Positions 15,088-24,097 of a stretch of DNA of 52,879 nt are shown here, piece after piece. The translations under genes and the position numbers were made by a program. The notes under the pieces are model-generated. The model was not told the DNA's origin. It saw only the letters and a list, made by a program, of their open reading frames with translations, and ran no database searches. Origin of the DNA: Sphaerisporangium melleum (GTDB lineage Bacteria; Actinomycetota; Actinomycetes; Streptosporangiales; Streptosporangiaceae). The stretch lies in assembly GCF_014646695.1 (NCBI RefSeq), contig NZ_BMNT01000010.1:1-52879 (forward strand), in the 5' to 3' direction. The stretch's first letter is position 1. Each line of letters begins with the position of its first letter.

Positions 15088-15921
15088 TCATCGGGCGATT
15101 GCGGCTGTGATGGACGGGCCTTGCTGCTGCATCCACGCTTCGGCACGCGGTAGCCGATCCTTCGCACCCTCGATCCAGAAGCGCCGGAATACCGGGTCTC
15201 GGTCGGCTGCGGTGCGCATGTTGGTGTGGAAGCGGCCGATCATCGTGGTGGCTGCGGGGACCAGGACGCGGCGCTGCTCCGGGGTCATGCCGTAAGCGTC
15301 GGCGAACAGCGCGACGCGGTGTGGGATGTCAAGGTCGCGGAAGGCGGGGGCCCGGTCCTCGGGGTGGATCAGCGGTGCCCAGTAGTACAGGGCGTTGGCG
15401 ATGTCGTCGACCCGCGTGGTGGGCTTGGCCAGGTCGAAGTCGATGAGGGCTGCGGGCAGGCCGTCGCGGAAGACGACGTTGCCGGGGCAGTAGTCGCGGT
15501 GGCTCACCAGCAGCGGCTCACCGTCCGGGGTTGCGTCGCCGGCTCGCATTCCGGGGATCCCGCTCCAGGCCGCGTCCTCGGGCGGGACCCAGCCCTCGGC
15601 GGCGTCGTGCAGTCGCCGGATCAGTTGTGCCAGTGCGACCAGCACATCGTCCCTCGCCGTCTCCGGCGGGAGCGGGTCACGGGGGACGTCACCCGGAACG
15701 AAGGACAACACTTCGCGGCCCTGCTCGTCGAGCCCGAGCGGGACCGGCGCCCCGGAGAAGCCCGCAGCGTGCAGGTGCGCCAAGTACGCCTGGATTGTCA
15801 GCGTGAAGGGCCGGACCGGGCGGCGTACGGTGTCGCCGACCCGCACGATGCCTTGGGTGACGCCGTCACCGACCAGCGGTTCCTCCTCTGACTGGTCGAT
15901 GCCACGACTCGGATGGGTCAC
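15088..15921 (-). CDS. aminoglycoside-phosphotransferase-like (APH) kinase
   Basis: 277 residues from GTG 15921, with GGAG five bases upstream; the open frame extends further but lacks a site. Brenner's motif VSHRDYCPGNVVF (catalytic D) and the metal-binding LPAALIDFDLAKP are present. The N-terminal ATP lobe is short and begins with a conserved DTVRRPVRPFTLTIQAYLAH stretch, as in actinomycete APH/choline-kinase-like proteins that are not proven resistance enzymes. Substrate unknown. It stands alone between the NUDIX remnant and the glycosylase gene. Confidence 0.85.
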   Translation of the reverse strand: MTHPSRGIDQSEEEPLVGDGVTQGIVRVGDTVRRPVRPFTLTIQAYLAHLHAAGFSGAPVPLGLDEQGREVLSFVPGDVPRDPLPPETARDDVLVALAQLIRRLHDAAEGWVPPEDAAWSGIPGMRAGDATPDGEPLLVSHRDYCPGNVVFRDGLPAALIDFDLAKPTTRVDDIANALYYWAPLIHPEDRAPAFRDLDIPHRVALFADAYGMTPEQRRVLVPAATTMIGRFHTNMRTAADRDPVFRRFWIEGAKDRLPRAEAWMQQQGPSITAAIAR

Positions 15922-15995
15922 AGGGTCTCCAGTGTGTTGGGTCCACGGCGTCCGGTTCGGTGGACGGATCATGCTCTGGCGATCGGCTCGCCGCC

Positions 15996-16883
15996 TCAGT
16001 CACCCATGTTTGTGCTGCCGTACGCGGATGCCCGGAAAAGGAAGGACGCCCAGGAACGGTAGGGCCGCCAGGCGTCGGCCACCTTGCGGTACGCGGACGG
16101 GGGCGCGTCCTCCGGCAGGTCGTAGGCCTCGCGGAGGATCGCGAACAGGCGCGGCTCGTCGCCCGGGAACGCGTCCGGCGCGCCCGCGCCGCGGATCAGG
16201 ATCAACCCGGCGGAGAACGGCCCCACGCCCGGCAGGGCGCGCAGCTCGGCCAGGGCCTCCTTCGGGGCGAGCCCGCGCAGGTGCTCAGTGGTGAGCGTGC
16301 CGTCGAGCGCGGCGCGGGCCAGGCCGCGCAGCCACTCCTCCTTCTGTGCCGGCAGGCCGAGCCCACCGGCGTCCAGCAGCGTCACGGGCGGCGGGAAGGC
16401 GGTGTACGAGCGCCCGTCCACGTCCACTCGCGCGCCGTACCGCTCGGCGATGCGCTGCTTGAGCCGGGCGGCGACCAGCATCGACGAGCGCTGCACGATG
16501 ACGGCCCAGCACGCCGCCTCCCATGGGCTCCAGAAGCACACCGGCCGCAGCCCCGGGCTGCGCCGCTGAAGCTCGCCGAGCACCGGATCGGCCTCGCCGA
16601 CCTTGGCGAAGCCGCTGCCGTCCACGTCGAGGGAGAGGATGCGCGCGATCTCCCCCCGAATGGCGGGACCGGCGGCGCGGGTCGTGGCGACGGCGACCCC
16701 GCCCGGCGCGGCTGTCACGGTCACGCCGATCGGCAGCCAGTCGGACTCCGCGCAGTAGGCGAACCGCAGCGCCCGCCCGTCGGACGGCAGCGCACTGGTG
16801 GCCGGCCAGCCCTCGACGAACCGCAGCGCGGAGCCGAAGTCGAACGGGCCCTCCGAGGTGATCGTGAATCGGTGTGTGGCCAT
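15996..16883 (-). CDS. HhH-GPD DNA glycosylase (AlkA-like, 3-methyladenine DNA glycosylase II type)
   Basis: 295 residues. The N-terminal strand-rich domain (FTITSEGPFDFGSALRFVEG) is AlkA-like. The helix-hairpin-helix is LRALPGVGPFSAGLILIRG followed by a proline/glycine/acid segment (AFPGDEPRLF) where the catalytic aspartate lies in the family; the second acid is Glu, so catalysis should be checked. It excises alkylated bases in base-excision repair. No Ada or other partner gene is adjacent. Confidence 0.8.
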   Translation of the reverse strand: MATHRFTITSEGPFDFGSALRFVEGWPATSALPSDGRALRFAYCAESDWLPIGVTVTAAPGGVAVATTRAAGPAIRGEIARILSLDVDGSGFAKVGEADPVLGELQRRSPGLRPVCFWSPWEAACWAVIVQRSSMLVAARLKQRIAERYGARVDVDGRSYTAFPPPVTLLDAGGLGLPAQKEEWLRGLARAALDGTLTTEHLRGLAPKEALAELRALPGVGPFSAGLILIRGAGAPDAFPGDEPRLFAILREAYDLPEDAPPSAYRKVADAWRPYRSWASFLFRASAYGSTNMGD

Positions 16884-16985
16884 GGGGCGTACGCTACGCG
16901 TCCTCGCCGACAGCCGACGCCTGCGAGCAGGGGATGCGCATCCGCCGCGGCCTACGACGGCGGGCGGCGGAGGTTCGGCCGGCGA

Positions 16986-18455
16986 CTACTCCCCGCCGTC
17001 ATCGCCGTCATCGTTACCTGCATCGGCGTTGGTCCCGACAGGCATTCGACGGGGAAAGCTCAAGGTGAGCAAGTCGCTGGTGTTCTCCATATCTTTCGGT
17101 ACAGCGGCTACCGTCCCGGTCCTCCGGATCTGGTCGCGTAGTTGGCGGATGCTGCGGTTCAGCCCCAGTTCTTTGTTCAGCCCGGCTCCGTCTACCAGGT
17201 CCCGCAGGAGCAGCGACTGCTCATCCGCAGGGACCTCTGCGCTGTTGACGGCCCGGAGCCAGTCGATCAGCATGGTGCGCAGAGCGGCGTCCGGATAGTG
17301 ACGTTCTTCATGTTCTGGGCGAAAGCCCGGACTGTAGAACAGCAGGCCACGTTCGATCATTGCCTCCCGGTGCAGGAGGAACGCTCGATCGCCGCGCAGC
17401 CGAAGCCACCTCTGCAGGAGTATCGGCCTGCTCGGGGATGCCGTTCGAGTCGGGTCGGAGGCCGGGTGGCCTTCAGGAGCCGAGAGACGGCCCAGCTCGG
17501 TGAGAAGGTCATCGGCCCAGCCGATGCCGGTGGGAGTGAGGTCGAGCACGTGGATCTCGGCGGTTGTGAAGAAACACGTGATCCCCCAAAAGTTGATCAT
17601 CCAATGAGGGGCGAGCCGCAGTCTGCGGCGCAACGCCAGTTCGCCGAGTTCCGCAGCCGCGCACCCGACCACGCTCCGGTCGTGGTCATGGACATTCCCG
17701 TGTCGGCCGTGAGACAGGAGGAGGAACTCTTCCGGCAGGGACATCCGTGGGGCGTCCACGGCCGCCGTTCTGCTCGACGATGCCGTCTCACGCCCGTCGG
17801 TCCGCGGGGTGGACACGGCCACTGTTCTGCCCGACGGTGCCGTCTCATGCTTGTCGGTCCGCGTCTCGGCATCGCCGCCGGCGTTCCAGAAATCGCGCAG
17901 CGGGCCCCAGCAGTACCATCCAAGCCAGCCGACCACCAGGAAAGCACTAGCGGCTTCTGGAATCTTGCCCTGGAAGAGCGAACTCATCCCGACGAAGAAT
18001 ACGATCAGTATCCCTGGAACGAAGATGCAGAGGACGAGCACGACCATGACGCGAGCCATGACGATCAGGGCGCTCTTGGCGGCCTTCCCCGCCTCCTGCA
18101 TGACATCGAGATAGTCCGTTCGCACCGCGGGCGGGGGCGTGCCGGTGTCGAGCGGCTTCTGGTCCGGGGAGACGATAGGGGAGGAAAGGGCATCAGGCGA
18201 GCCCGGTGACCACGGCGGATTTGTCGGTGTCTGAGGCATGCCGGGCCGAGTGGGCAGGGGTGACTGCGGAGCGGTCCGCGAGGGCGTGATCCTGCCCGCG
18301 AAAGCCGCGAAAGCCTTCCAGACGAGTACCGCCGCCGCGGGCCACAACGCGAGCCATGCGATCAGTGCGTTCGCGCTCGGTTCCCAAGCTATCCAGACGA
18401 CGATCCCGGCCAGCGCGAGGAGAACCAGGCCAAGGGAGATCCGGAATTTCCGCAT
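16986..18455 (-). CDS. membrane protein with cytoplasmic GPP34 (GOLPH3-like) domain
   Basis: 489 residues from ATG 18455 (GAGAGGTGGAT directly upstream). There are two N-terminal transmembrane segments (about 5-24 and 30-50), a proline-rich loop, another hydrophobic pair (128-157, 168-185), then a linker with two 19-residue tandem repeats (about 199-236). From about 238 comes a GPP34 domain: LPEEFLLLSHGRHGNV, CAAAELGELALRRRLRL, and C-terminal LRTMLIDWLRAV and LLLRDLVDGAGLNKEL. GPP34/VPS74 domains bind phosphoinositides in eukaryotes; in actinobacteria they are widespread with unknown role. The membrane-anchored form is unusual. Acidic C-terminus. Confidence 0.75.
   Translation of the reverse strand: MRKFRISLGLVLLALAGIVVWIAWEPSANALIAWLALWPAAAVLVWKAFAAFAGRITPSRTAPQSPLPTRPGMPQTPTNPPWSPGSPDALSSPIVSPDQKPLDTGTPPPAVRTDYLDVMQEAGKAAKSALIVMARVMVVLVLCIFVPGILIVFFVGMSSLFQGKIPEAASAFLVVGWLGWYCWGPLRDFWNAGGDAETRTDKHETAPSGRTVAVSTPRTDGRETASSSRTAAVDAPRMSLPEEFLLLSHGRHGNVHDHDRSVVGCAAAELGELALRRRLRLAPHWMINFWGITCFFTTAEIHVLDLTPTGIGWADDLLTELGRLSAPEGHPASDPTRTASPSRPILLQRWLRLRGDRAFLLHREAMIERGLLFYSPGFRPEHEERHYPDAALRTMLIDWLRAVNSAEVPADEQSLLLRDLVDGAGLNKELGLNRSIRQLRDQIRRTGTVAAVPKDMENTSDLLTLSFPRRMPVGTNADAGNDDGDDGGE
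17749..17862. repeat. two 57-bp tandem repeats inside the GPP34 gene
   Basis: Units 17749-17805 and 17806-17862 encode TDGRETASSSRTAAVDAPR and TDKHETAPSGRTVAVSTPR, 19 residues each, in the linker before the GPP34 domain. The repeat is in frame, so copy number can change without breaking the protein. Confidence 0.85.
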
Positions 18456-18915
18456 ATCCACCTCTCGCGCCATCAGGAACCTCAGCGGTCACGGATAGAG
18501 GCTGCCCCCTGGCTGTGGAACTGCGACGACAGGCGTCCGGCCCCCACTTCGATTCTGCCAAACGACAGCGCGATGAGGTTTCAGCGAACGCTTCGCATCT
18601 CCGGACGGTGAGCCGGAGATCGCAGCTGATCGATTTATGAGTGGTCAGCTCACCACGTAGAAGAACCCCTGCTAGACGGACTGATCGCCATAATCGATCC
18701 GTCAGTAATCAGGGGTTTTGGATGCCGTTTTACCGAGCCGCCGGCGATTTGTCCTTTTCGACGCTGAATTACCGGGCCGGACCGGTCCGCTGCCACCGCA
18801 GGACGATCGGCTCGCCCCGGCGGCGGCTCGACCGCGCCCAGCCGGTCCTGCTCGCACTGGTCCACCCGGCCCGGAACTGCGACCCTGCGCAGGCCGGGCC
18901 AGGCCTCGTTCAGCC
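18456..18915. other. 460-base gap with two hairpins
   Basis: Between the minus-strand kinase gene ending at 18916 and the GPP34 gene starting at 18455. It contains the terminator at 18664-18717 and a second stem-loop ATCTCCGG / CCGGAGAT at 18597-18620. No protein-like frame with a ribosome-binding site was seen in 18720-18915; the promoter of the GPP34 gene must lie in 18456-18600. Confidence 0.5.
18664..18717 (-). terminator. nested inverted-repeat terminator after the first kinase-BMP gene
   Basis: Outer arms AACCCCTG (18664-18671) and CAGGGGTT (18710-18717), inner arms GACGGA and TCCGTC. The plus strand continues with TT, so it could act in both directions; on the minus strand it lies downstream of the kinase stop at 18916. 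Confidence 0.6.
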
Positions 18916-21006
18916 TTACGGGACGGTGATCTGGCCGGTGGCGATCTTTTGTTCTGCTTCGTCCAGGCGAGGTGTGATGTCGTCGATGTGGTGGCCGGTG
19001 GTGGTGTAGGCGAAGGCGTGGGCCTTGAGGCCGTAGGTGGTGGCGCCGGGTTTGGTGGAGCCGGCGGCGAAGTCCTTGAGGTAGTCGAAGACGACCGTGT
19101 CGACGCGCTTGATGATGGAGGTCAGGACGACGTCGCGCGTCGCGTCGTCCGCGGTGCGGGCCTCGTCGCCTTCGGCGCCGATGACGTGCCCGCCGGCCGC
19201 CTTGGCGGCCCGCATAATGCCCACGTTCGAGCCGCCCGCCGCCTGGAAGAGCACGTCGGCCCCCGCTCGGAACAGGTTCGCGGCGACGGTCTCGCCCTGG
19301 TCGGGGTCGTTGAAGCCGCCGAAGTCCGGGTAGCGGGTCACGTACTTCACGTCGATCTTGATGTTCGGCTTGACCGACCGGGCGCCGACGATGAAGCCGG
19401 TGGCGGCCTTGTCGACCGGTCCGCCGTCGTTGACCGCTCCGACGAAGCCCACGTGCCCCTTTTCCGACTTCAGGGCTGCTGCCACGCCGGCGAGGAAGCC
19501 GCCTTCCTGCTCGGCGAAGACCAGGTTGGAGACGTTGCCGCCCCTCGCCTCCACGCTGTCGACGATCGCGAACGTGGTGTCCGGGAACTCGGTCGCGACG
19601 GTGGCGAGCGGCAAGGAGTAGGCGTAGCCGATGGCGATGATCGGGTTGTACCCGCTCTTGGCGAGCCCTCTCAGTCGCTGCGCCTTCTGGTCCTCCGTCT
19701 CGTCGGCCTCCGCCGCCAGTTCCTTGACCTCGCGTGCGCCGAGCTCTCGCTTGGCGCGTTCGATGCCCTGGACGGCCGAGTCGTTGAACCACATGTCGCC
19801 CCGGCCGCCGATGTCCAGGGCGATGCCGACCTTGCCCAGCTTCCCGGCGACGCCAACAGTGGAGGCGCTGGCTCGGCCGGAGGGAGCGGGAGTGGTGTTC
19901 GGGCCGGCGGAATCGATGGGGTGGTCGCCAGGCGATTTCCACAGCCAGATGCCGGCCGTGACCGCGAGGGCGAGCAGCACGCTCAGCACGGGGACCATCG
20001 TGCGCCGCTTGACGCGGCGAGAGCGTCCGGTCTGGGATGGATCGGCCTCCGTGGCCGCCGTCCCTGCCTTCGCCGTCGTCGCCGTCGCTGCGGACGGCAG
20101 GGTCTCATGCGGTGAATGCGTCGAGAACGGAGAGACGGCGGCGGTGGAGGGTGGGACACGGGCCGGCTCGGCGGCCGTCGCCCCAGATGACGGAGCCGCG
20201 CTGTGACCGACCAGGTGGAGCATGATGTCGGCGGCGGTGGGCCTGGCCTGCGGGTCCTTGGCCAGGCAGCGGCCGAGCAGCGGGCGCAGCGACTCGGGCA
20301 CGTCGGTGAGGTCGGGTTCGGCGCTGAGGACGGCGTGCAGGACGGCCGGGATGCTCGCGCCGCCGAAGGCACGACGGCCGGTGGCCGCGTAGATCATGGT
20401 CACCGCCCAGGCGAACACGTCGGCCGGCGGGCCGACCTGCTCGCCGGCGATCTGTTCGGGCGCCATGTACGTCGGGGTGCCGGCGACGCCGCTGGCGGTG
20501 GCCGTGACGGAGTCAAGGGCGCGAGCGATGCCGAAGTCGATCACCCGCGGCCCGTCGGGGCCGAGGAGCACGTTGCTCGGCTTGAAGTCGCGGTGCACGA
20601 CGCCCGCCTGGTGGATCGCGGCCAGGGCGCCGGCCGTGCCGAGCGCCAGGCGTACCAGCTCGTCGCCGGTGAGCGGCCCGCGGTCCCGGACGCGTTGCTC
20701 CAGCGAGGCGCCCTCGACGTACTCGCTGACGATGTACGGCTGCCCGTTCGCCGAACCTACCTCGATGACCCGTGCCGTGGAGAACGTCGCCACCCGCCGC
20801 GCGGTGGCGACCTCGCGCAGGAACCTGCGCTCGGCGTCCTGGTCCATCGCCTGGTGGGCGTGCAGCACCTTGACGGCGACCCGCTCTCCCGCGGGCGACT
20901 CGGCCAGGTACACCGTTCCCTGGCCGCCTTGGCCGATGCGGCCTAGCACCCGGTAGTCGCCGATGTGGCCGGGCTCGCCGGCCGGTAATGGGGGCAGGTC
21001 GGACAT
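18916..21006 (-). CDS. Ser/Thr protein kinase fused to extracellular BMP-family ligand-binding domain (copy 1)
   Basis: 696 residues. The kinase domain (17-265) has GRIGQGGQGTVYLA, K46 in VAVKVL, HRDFKPSNVLL (138-148), DFG (157-159) and APE (182-184). A threonine/alanine-rich linker leads to one transmembrane segment (337-356). Outside is a Med/TmpC/BMP periplasmic-binding fold (from about 389: GKVGIALDIGGRGDMWFNDS, YNPIIAIGYAYS, VYAGFVGAVND-like region, DVLFQAAGGSNVGIMRAAKA). BMP proteins bind nucleosides or autoinducer-like ligands. The topology implies a single-chain receptor kinase. RBS GGAGG before ATG. Paralogue at 25299. Confidence 0.9.
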   Translation of the reverse strand: MSDLPPLPAGEPGHIGDYRVLGRIGQGGQGTVYLAESPAGERVAVKVLHAHQAMDQDAERRFLREVATARRVATFSTARVIEVGSANGQPYIVSEYVEGASLEQRVRDRGPLTGDELVRLALGTAGALAAIHQAGVVHRDFKPSNVLLGPDGPRVIDFGIARALDSVTATASGVAGTPTYMAPEQIAGEQVGPPADVFAWAVTMIYAATGRRAFGGASIPAVLHAVLSAEPDLTDVPESLRPLLGRCLAKDPQARPTAADIMLHLVGHSAAPSSGATAAEPARVPPSTAAVSPFSTHSPHETLPSAATATTAKAGTAATEADPSQTGRSRRVKRRTMVPVLSVLLALAVTAGIWLWKSPGDHPIDSAGPNTTPAPSGRASASTVGVAGKLGKVGIALDIGGRGDMWFNDSAVQGIERAKRELGAREVKELAAEADETEDQKAQRLRGLAKSGYNPIIAIGYAYSLPLATVATEFPDTTFAIVDSVEARGGNVSNLVFAEQEGGFLAGVAAALKSEKGHVGFVGAVNDGGPVDKAATGFIVGARSVKPNIKIDVKYVTRYPDFGGFNDPDQGETVAANLFRAGADVLFQAAGGSNVGIMRAAKAAGGHVIGAEGDEARTADDATRDVVLTSIIKRVDTVVFDYLKDFAAGSTKPGATTYGLKAHAFAYTTTGHHIDDITPRLDEAEQKIATGQITVP

Positions 21007-21019
21007 GTACGCCTCCAGC

Positions 21020-21034
21020 GTGTCGGTCCGACAC
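21020..21034. promoter_or_regulatory. palindrome GTGTCGG-T-CCGACAC ahead of kinase-BMP copy 1
   Basis: Perfect seven-base arms centred 21 bases before the start codon. On the minus strand it is preceded by CCCCTAGTGT, where TAGTGT fits a -10 element, so the palindrome overlaps the promoter or the first transcribed bases. The same element lies at the same spacing before copy 2. Confidence 0.55.
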
Positions 21035-21159
21035 TAGGGGTTCCGGTGCTCCCTCGCGCGAGAAAGCGACAGCACACCGGCTCGGGCCTGCTGGTACATG
21101 CGACATGGGCTGGTGCGGGAGTGCTCTCGTTCGGTCACCATAAGTTTTATAAGCACAGC

Positions 21160-21165
21160 TATAAT
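21160..21165 (+). promoter_or_regulatory. consensus -10 TATAAT ahead of the AAA/DUF234 gene
   Basis: TATAAT within AGCTATAATAGCT, itself a short palindrome, 29 bases before the ATG at 21195. No good -35 hexamer is seen at 17 bases. The local A/T richness is striking in this genome. Confidence 0.5.
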
Positions 21166-21194
21166 AGCTGGGACTATCCATGATGGAGGTGTTC

Positions 21195-22664
21195 ATGGAC
21201 AAGCCCAGCGGGATGTTCGACCGGGACTTCGAGTGGGCGGAGCTGAGTCGCTTCGCCACCTACTCGGCGCCCGAGGCGACCCTGGGCGTGGTCTCCGGGC
21301 GCCTCCGCCAGGGCAAGACCTTCCTGCTCGATGCGCTCACCACCGCGACCGGCGGCTTCATGTTCACCGGCACCGAGACCACCGAGGCGGACGCGCTGCG
21401 GCAGTTCGGCGACGCGCTGGCCGCGTACGTCGGCGAGCCCACTCCGTTCCGCTTCGTCAACTGGGAAGAGGCCATTGCCCGGCTCCTGCGCATCGCCACC
21501 ACCGGGCCGACGGTCGCGGTGATCGACGAGTTCCCGTTCCTCGCCAAGGCCTCCCCCGCCCTGCCGTCCATCATCCAACGCGCGCTGGATCCCACCGCCC
21601 AGCGTGGCAACACCCCCGTCCGCCTGCTGTTGTGCGGATCCGCCCTGTCCTTCATGGGACGCATCCTGTCCGGCAACGCCCCGCTGCGCGGCCGCGCCGG
21701 ACTCGAACTGGTCGTACCTACCCTGGACTTCCGCCTCGCCGCCCGGTTCTGGGAGCTCGACGACCCGCGCACCGCCGCGCTGACCAACGCCGTCGTGGGC
21801 GGCACTCCCGCCTACCGCCGGGAGTTCGCCCAAGGGGACACGCCCGCCGGGGCCGACGACTTCGACTCCTGGATCATCCGTGCCGTCCTCAACCCCGGCC
21901 GCCCGCTCTTCCGCGAAGGCCGCTACCTGCTGGCCGAAGAACCCGAGCTTCATGACACAACGCTCTACCACTCTGTGTTGGCCGCGATCGCCGACGGCAA
22001 TCACAACCGCGGCGGCATCGCCTCCTACCTCGGCCGCAAGTCGACCGACCTGGCGCACCCACTCGCCGTCCTCCAGGACGTCGGCATGATCACCCACGAG
22101 CAGGACGCCTTCCGCCGCAACCGCTCCGCCTACCGGATCGCCGAACCCCTTCTCGCCTTCTACCACGCCGTCATGCGACCCGCCTGGGGCGAACTGGAAC
22201 GCCCCGGCCGCGCGCCGAACGTCTGGCGCCGCCTGCAACCCACCTTCCGCAGCAAGGTCGTCGGGCCTCACTTCGAGCGCATCTGCCGCGAGTGGACCCG
22301 CTGGTACTGCGAGCCCGGCACCCTGGACGGCCACCCCTCGACCGTGGCCGGCGGCACCGTCCCCGACCCCGCCAACCGGACCGCTCACGAGATCGATGTC
22401 GCGGCCTTCGGCCATGACGAGACCGGCCGCGAGCAACTCCTCGCCATCGGCGAATGCAAGTGGAACGACATCATGGGCCTTGGACATCTGCAGCGGCTCG
22501 ACCGGATCCGTGACCTGCTCCGCGCCCGCGAAGGCGTCAACGCCCAGAGCACACGACTGCTCCTGTTCAGTGGCACCGGCTTCAGTGACGATCTCTGCGC
22601 CGTGGCCCGGCGCGACCCGACCGTTCAACTTGTCGATCTGAGCCGGCTTTACACCGGCGCATGA
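21195..22664 (+). CDS. AAA ATPase with C-terminal DUF234 nuclease-like domain
   Basis: 489 residues. ATG 21195 is chosen because GGAGG stands 5 bases before it (ATG 21180 lacks a site). Walker A is GRLRQGKTFLL (35-45) and Walker B VAVIDEFPFL (107-116), followed by LLLCGSALSFMGRIL as sensor 1. A winged helix (GGIASYLGRKSTDLAHPLAV, DVGMI) follows, then DUF234: NRTAHEIDVAAFG and LLAIGECKW, whose E-ID and ECK residues are the PD-(D/E)XK acids. These archaeal-type ATPases are widespread in bacteria; roles in defence or toxin-like behaviour are suggested but unproven. Confidence 0.85.
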   Translation: MDKPSGMFDRDFEWAELSRFATYSAPEATLGVVSGRLRQGKTFLLDALTTATGGFMFTGTETTEADALRQFGDALAAYVGEPTPFRFVNWEEAIARLLRIATTGPTVAVIDEFPFLAKASPALPSIIQRALDPTAQRGNTPVRLLLCGSALSFMGRILSGNAPLRGRAGLELVVPTLDFRLAARFWELDDPRTAALTNAVVGGTPAYRREFAQGDTPAGADDFDSWIIRAVLNPGRPLFREGRYLLAEEPELHDTTLYHSVLAAIADGNHNRGGIASYLGRKSTDLAHPLAVLQDVGMITHEQDAFRRNRSAYRIAEPLLAFYHAVMRPAWGELERPGRAPNVWRRLQPTFRSKVVGPHFERICREWTRWYCEPGTLDGHPSTVAGGTVPDPANRTAHEIDVAAFGHDETGREQLLAIGECKWNDIMGLGHLQRLDRIRDLLRAREGVNAQSTRLLLFSGTGFSDDLCAVARRDPTVQLVDLSRLYTGA

Positions 22665-22832
22665 AGCACCCGAGGGGCGATCGGTGATGATCGGACGCCT
22701 TGCCCTGAGGCACCGGCTCGCGAGTCTCCTGGCCGGCCCGGTCGAACGGCTGACCGGTGGGGCGCGGATCGACCCGCGCGTGCCCCGCTGCCGGGCCTCG
22801 TAGCAGCGGTCGAGCCAAGGCGAGTGCGGGGG

Positions 22833-23987
22833 TCAGCGCTTGACGGCGCGCAGGACGACGAACTTGGGGTCGCTGGCGGCTACTTCGCAGTTGCCGAACA
22901 GGCGGCGGAGTTTGGCGTGGTAGCCGAGGTGGCGGTTGCCGACCACCCACAGCTCGCCGCCGCGGCGGAGGGCGGCGCGGGAGCCGTTGAACATGCGCCA
23001 GGCCGTCTCGTCGGTCGTCGCGCGGTGCGCGTGGAACGGCGGGTTGTTCAGTACCAGATCGACCGTGCCGGCGGGGACGCCGGACATGCCGTCGGCCGCC
23101 AGGAACGTCGCGGTGGTGCCCTCGGGCACGTTCGCCCGGAAGGTCGCCTCCGCCGACGCCAGCGCCTGGTAGGACTCGTCGATGAACGTCACCTGGGCCT
23201 CGCTGTTGGACAGTGCCGCGGCGAGCCCGAGCACGCCGTTGCCGCAGCCCAGGTCCACGACGTGTTCGGGGCCGCTGCGCTCCGGCAGGTGCTGGAGGAA
23301 GAAGCGGGTGCCGATGTCGAGGCGGTCGGCGCAGAAGATGCCCGCGTGGCTGGTGACCGTCAGGACCGAGACGGCTCCGACGCCGGCGGGCAGCGCGTAG
23401 CCGAGCGGCCAGGGGTTGTCGCCCGGGTGCAGCGCGGGGTCGGGTGTGCAGAAGATGAGCCGGGCCTTCTTCGCGGCCAGCGATGTCTTGGTCGGCCCGA
23501 GGATCCGTTCGAACAGCTTCAGCGTCGAGGTGTGGATCTCGGTGACCATCCCGGCGCCGATGACCACGGTGCCCGGGTGGACGTGGGGTGCGAGGCGGTG
23601 CAGCTGGTCCTCAAGGAGCGCGAGGCTCTTCGGCACCCGGATGAGCAGCACGTCGATGCGGTCCGGGGGCGCGTCCGCGGTCGTGGTGAGCCGCACCGTG
23701 CCGGTGGGGACGCCGCCCCGCGCGAGGTTGGCCAGGGTGGCCTGCTGGGTGAGGAAGGAGTCGGTGATCTGTACGGGACGGTGGTCGGCGAGCGCGGTGA
23801 CCAGGGCGCCCCACCGGTCACCCAGCACGACCACGGTGCCCGACAGGTCCGTCGGTTCGCCGTCGATCCCCGCGAGCCACCGCAGCAGGTATTCGTCGGC
23901 GGCGTCCCAGGCGCGAAGCTGATCACGGGGGTTCTCGGGGAATCGGGTGAGGTCGAACTCACCTCTCGGCGTCGCGAAACGGTTCAT
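22833..23987 (-). CDS. 23S rRNA guanine-N2 methyltransferase, RlmG/RsmC-like
   Basis: 384 residues from ATG 23987 (Shine-Dalgarno weak; an upstream in-frame ATG at 24026 is possible). A degenerate N-terminal Rossmann half (VVVLGDRWGALVTALAD) precedes the active half: motif I HVVDLGCGNGVLGLAAAL and catalytic VDLVLNNPPFHAHRATTD, with NPPFH diagnostic of RlmG/RsmC m2G enzymes. The duplicated architecture is that of the family. It ends with LWVVGNRHLGYHAKLRRLFG. Monocistronic by context. Confidence 0.88.
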   Translation of the reverse strand: MNRFATPRGEFDLTRFPENPRDQLRAWDAADEYLLRWLAGIDGEPTDLSGTVVVLGDRWGALVTALADHRPVQITDSFLTQQATLANLARGGVPTGTVRLTTTADAPPDRIDVLLIRVPKSLALLEDQLHRLAPHVHPGTVVIGAGMVTEIHTSTLKLFERILGPTKTSLAAKKARLIFCTPDPALHPGDNPWPLGYALPAGVGAVSVLTVTSHAGIFCADRLDIGTRFFLQHLPERSGPEHVVDLGCGNGVLGLAAALSNSEAQVTFIDESYQALASAEATFRANVPEGTTATFLAADGMSGVPAGTVDLVLNNPPFHAHRATTDETAWRMFNGSRAALRRGGELWVVGNRHLGYHAKLRRLFGNCEVAASDPKFVVLRAVKR

Positions 23988-24042
23988 CGCGGCCAAGGCT
24001 AGCGAGTCGCGTGGCATGCCCGGCACATCCCGGGCGCCATGG

Positions 24043-24079
24043 CGTCCGCCCGCCTGTCGGGGCCACAGGCGGGCGGACG
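24043..24079 (-). terminator. 15-base perfect stem terminator
   Basis: CGTCCGCCCGCCTGT (24043-24057) pairs completely with 24065-24079 around a 7-base loop, directly after the stop of the minus-strand secreted-protein gene (24098). No T-run follows, usual for actinomycetes. Confidence 0.75.
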
Positions 24080-24097
24080 ATCTCGGGGCGGCCGGGG

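Noticed and set aside
15088-15921. Phosphotransferase as an antibiotic resistance gene
   Set aside because: The APH fold is shared by many unrelated kinases and nothing in sequence or context supports a drug substrate.
15226-17141. Several long plus-strand open frames opposite the phosphotransferase, glycosylase and GPP34 genes
   Set aside because: Shadows of real minus-strand genes; no ribosome-binding site and biased composition.
22665-22832. GC-rich imperfect hairpin between the convergent DUF234 and rlmG-like genes
   Set aside because: Arms need several bulges; not distinguishable from background in this composition.
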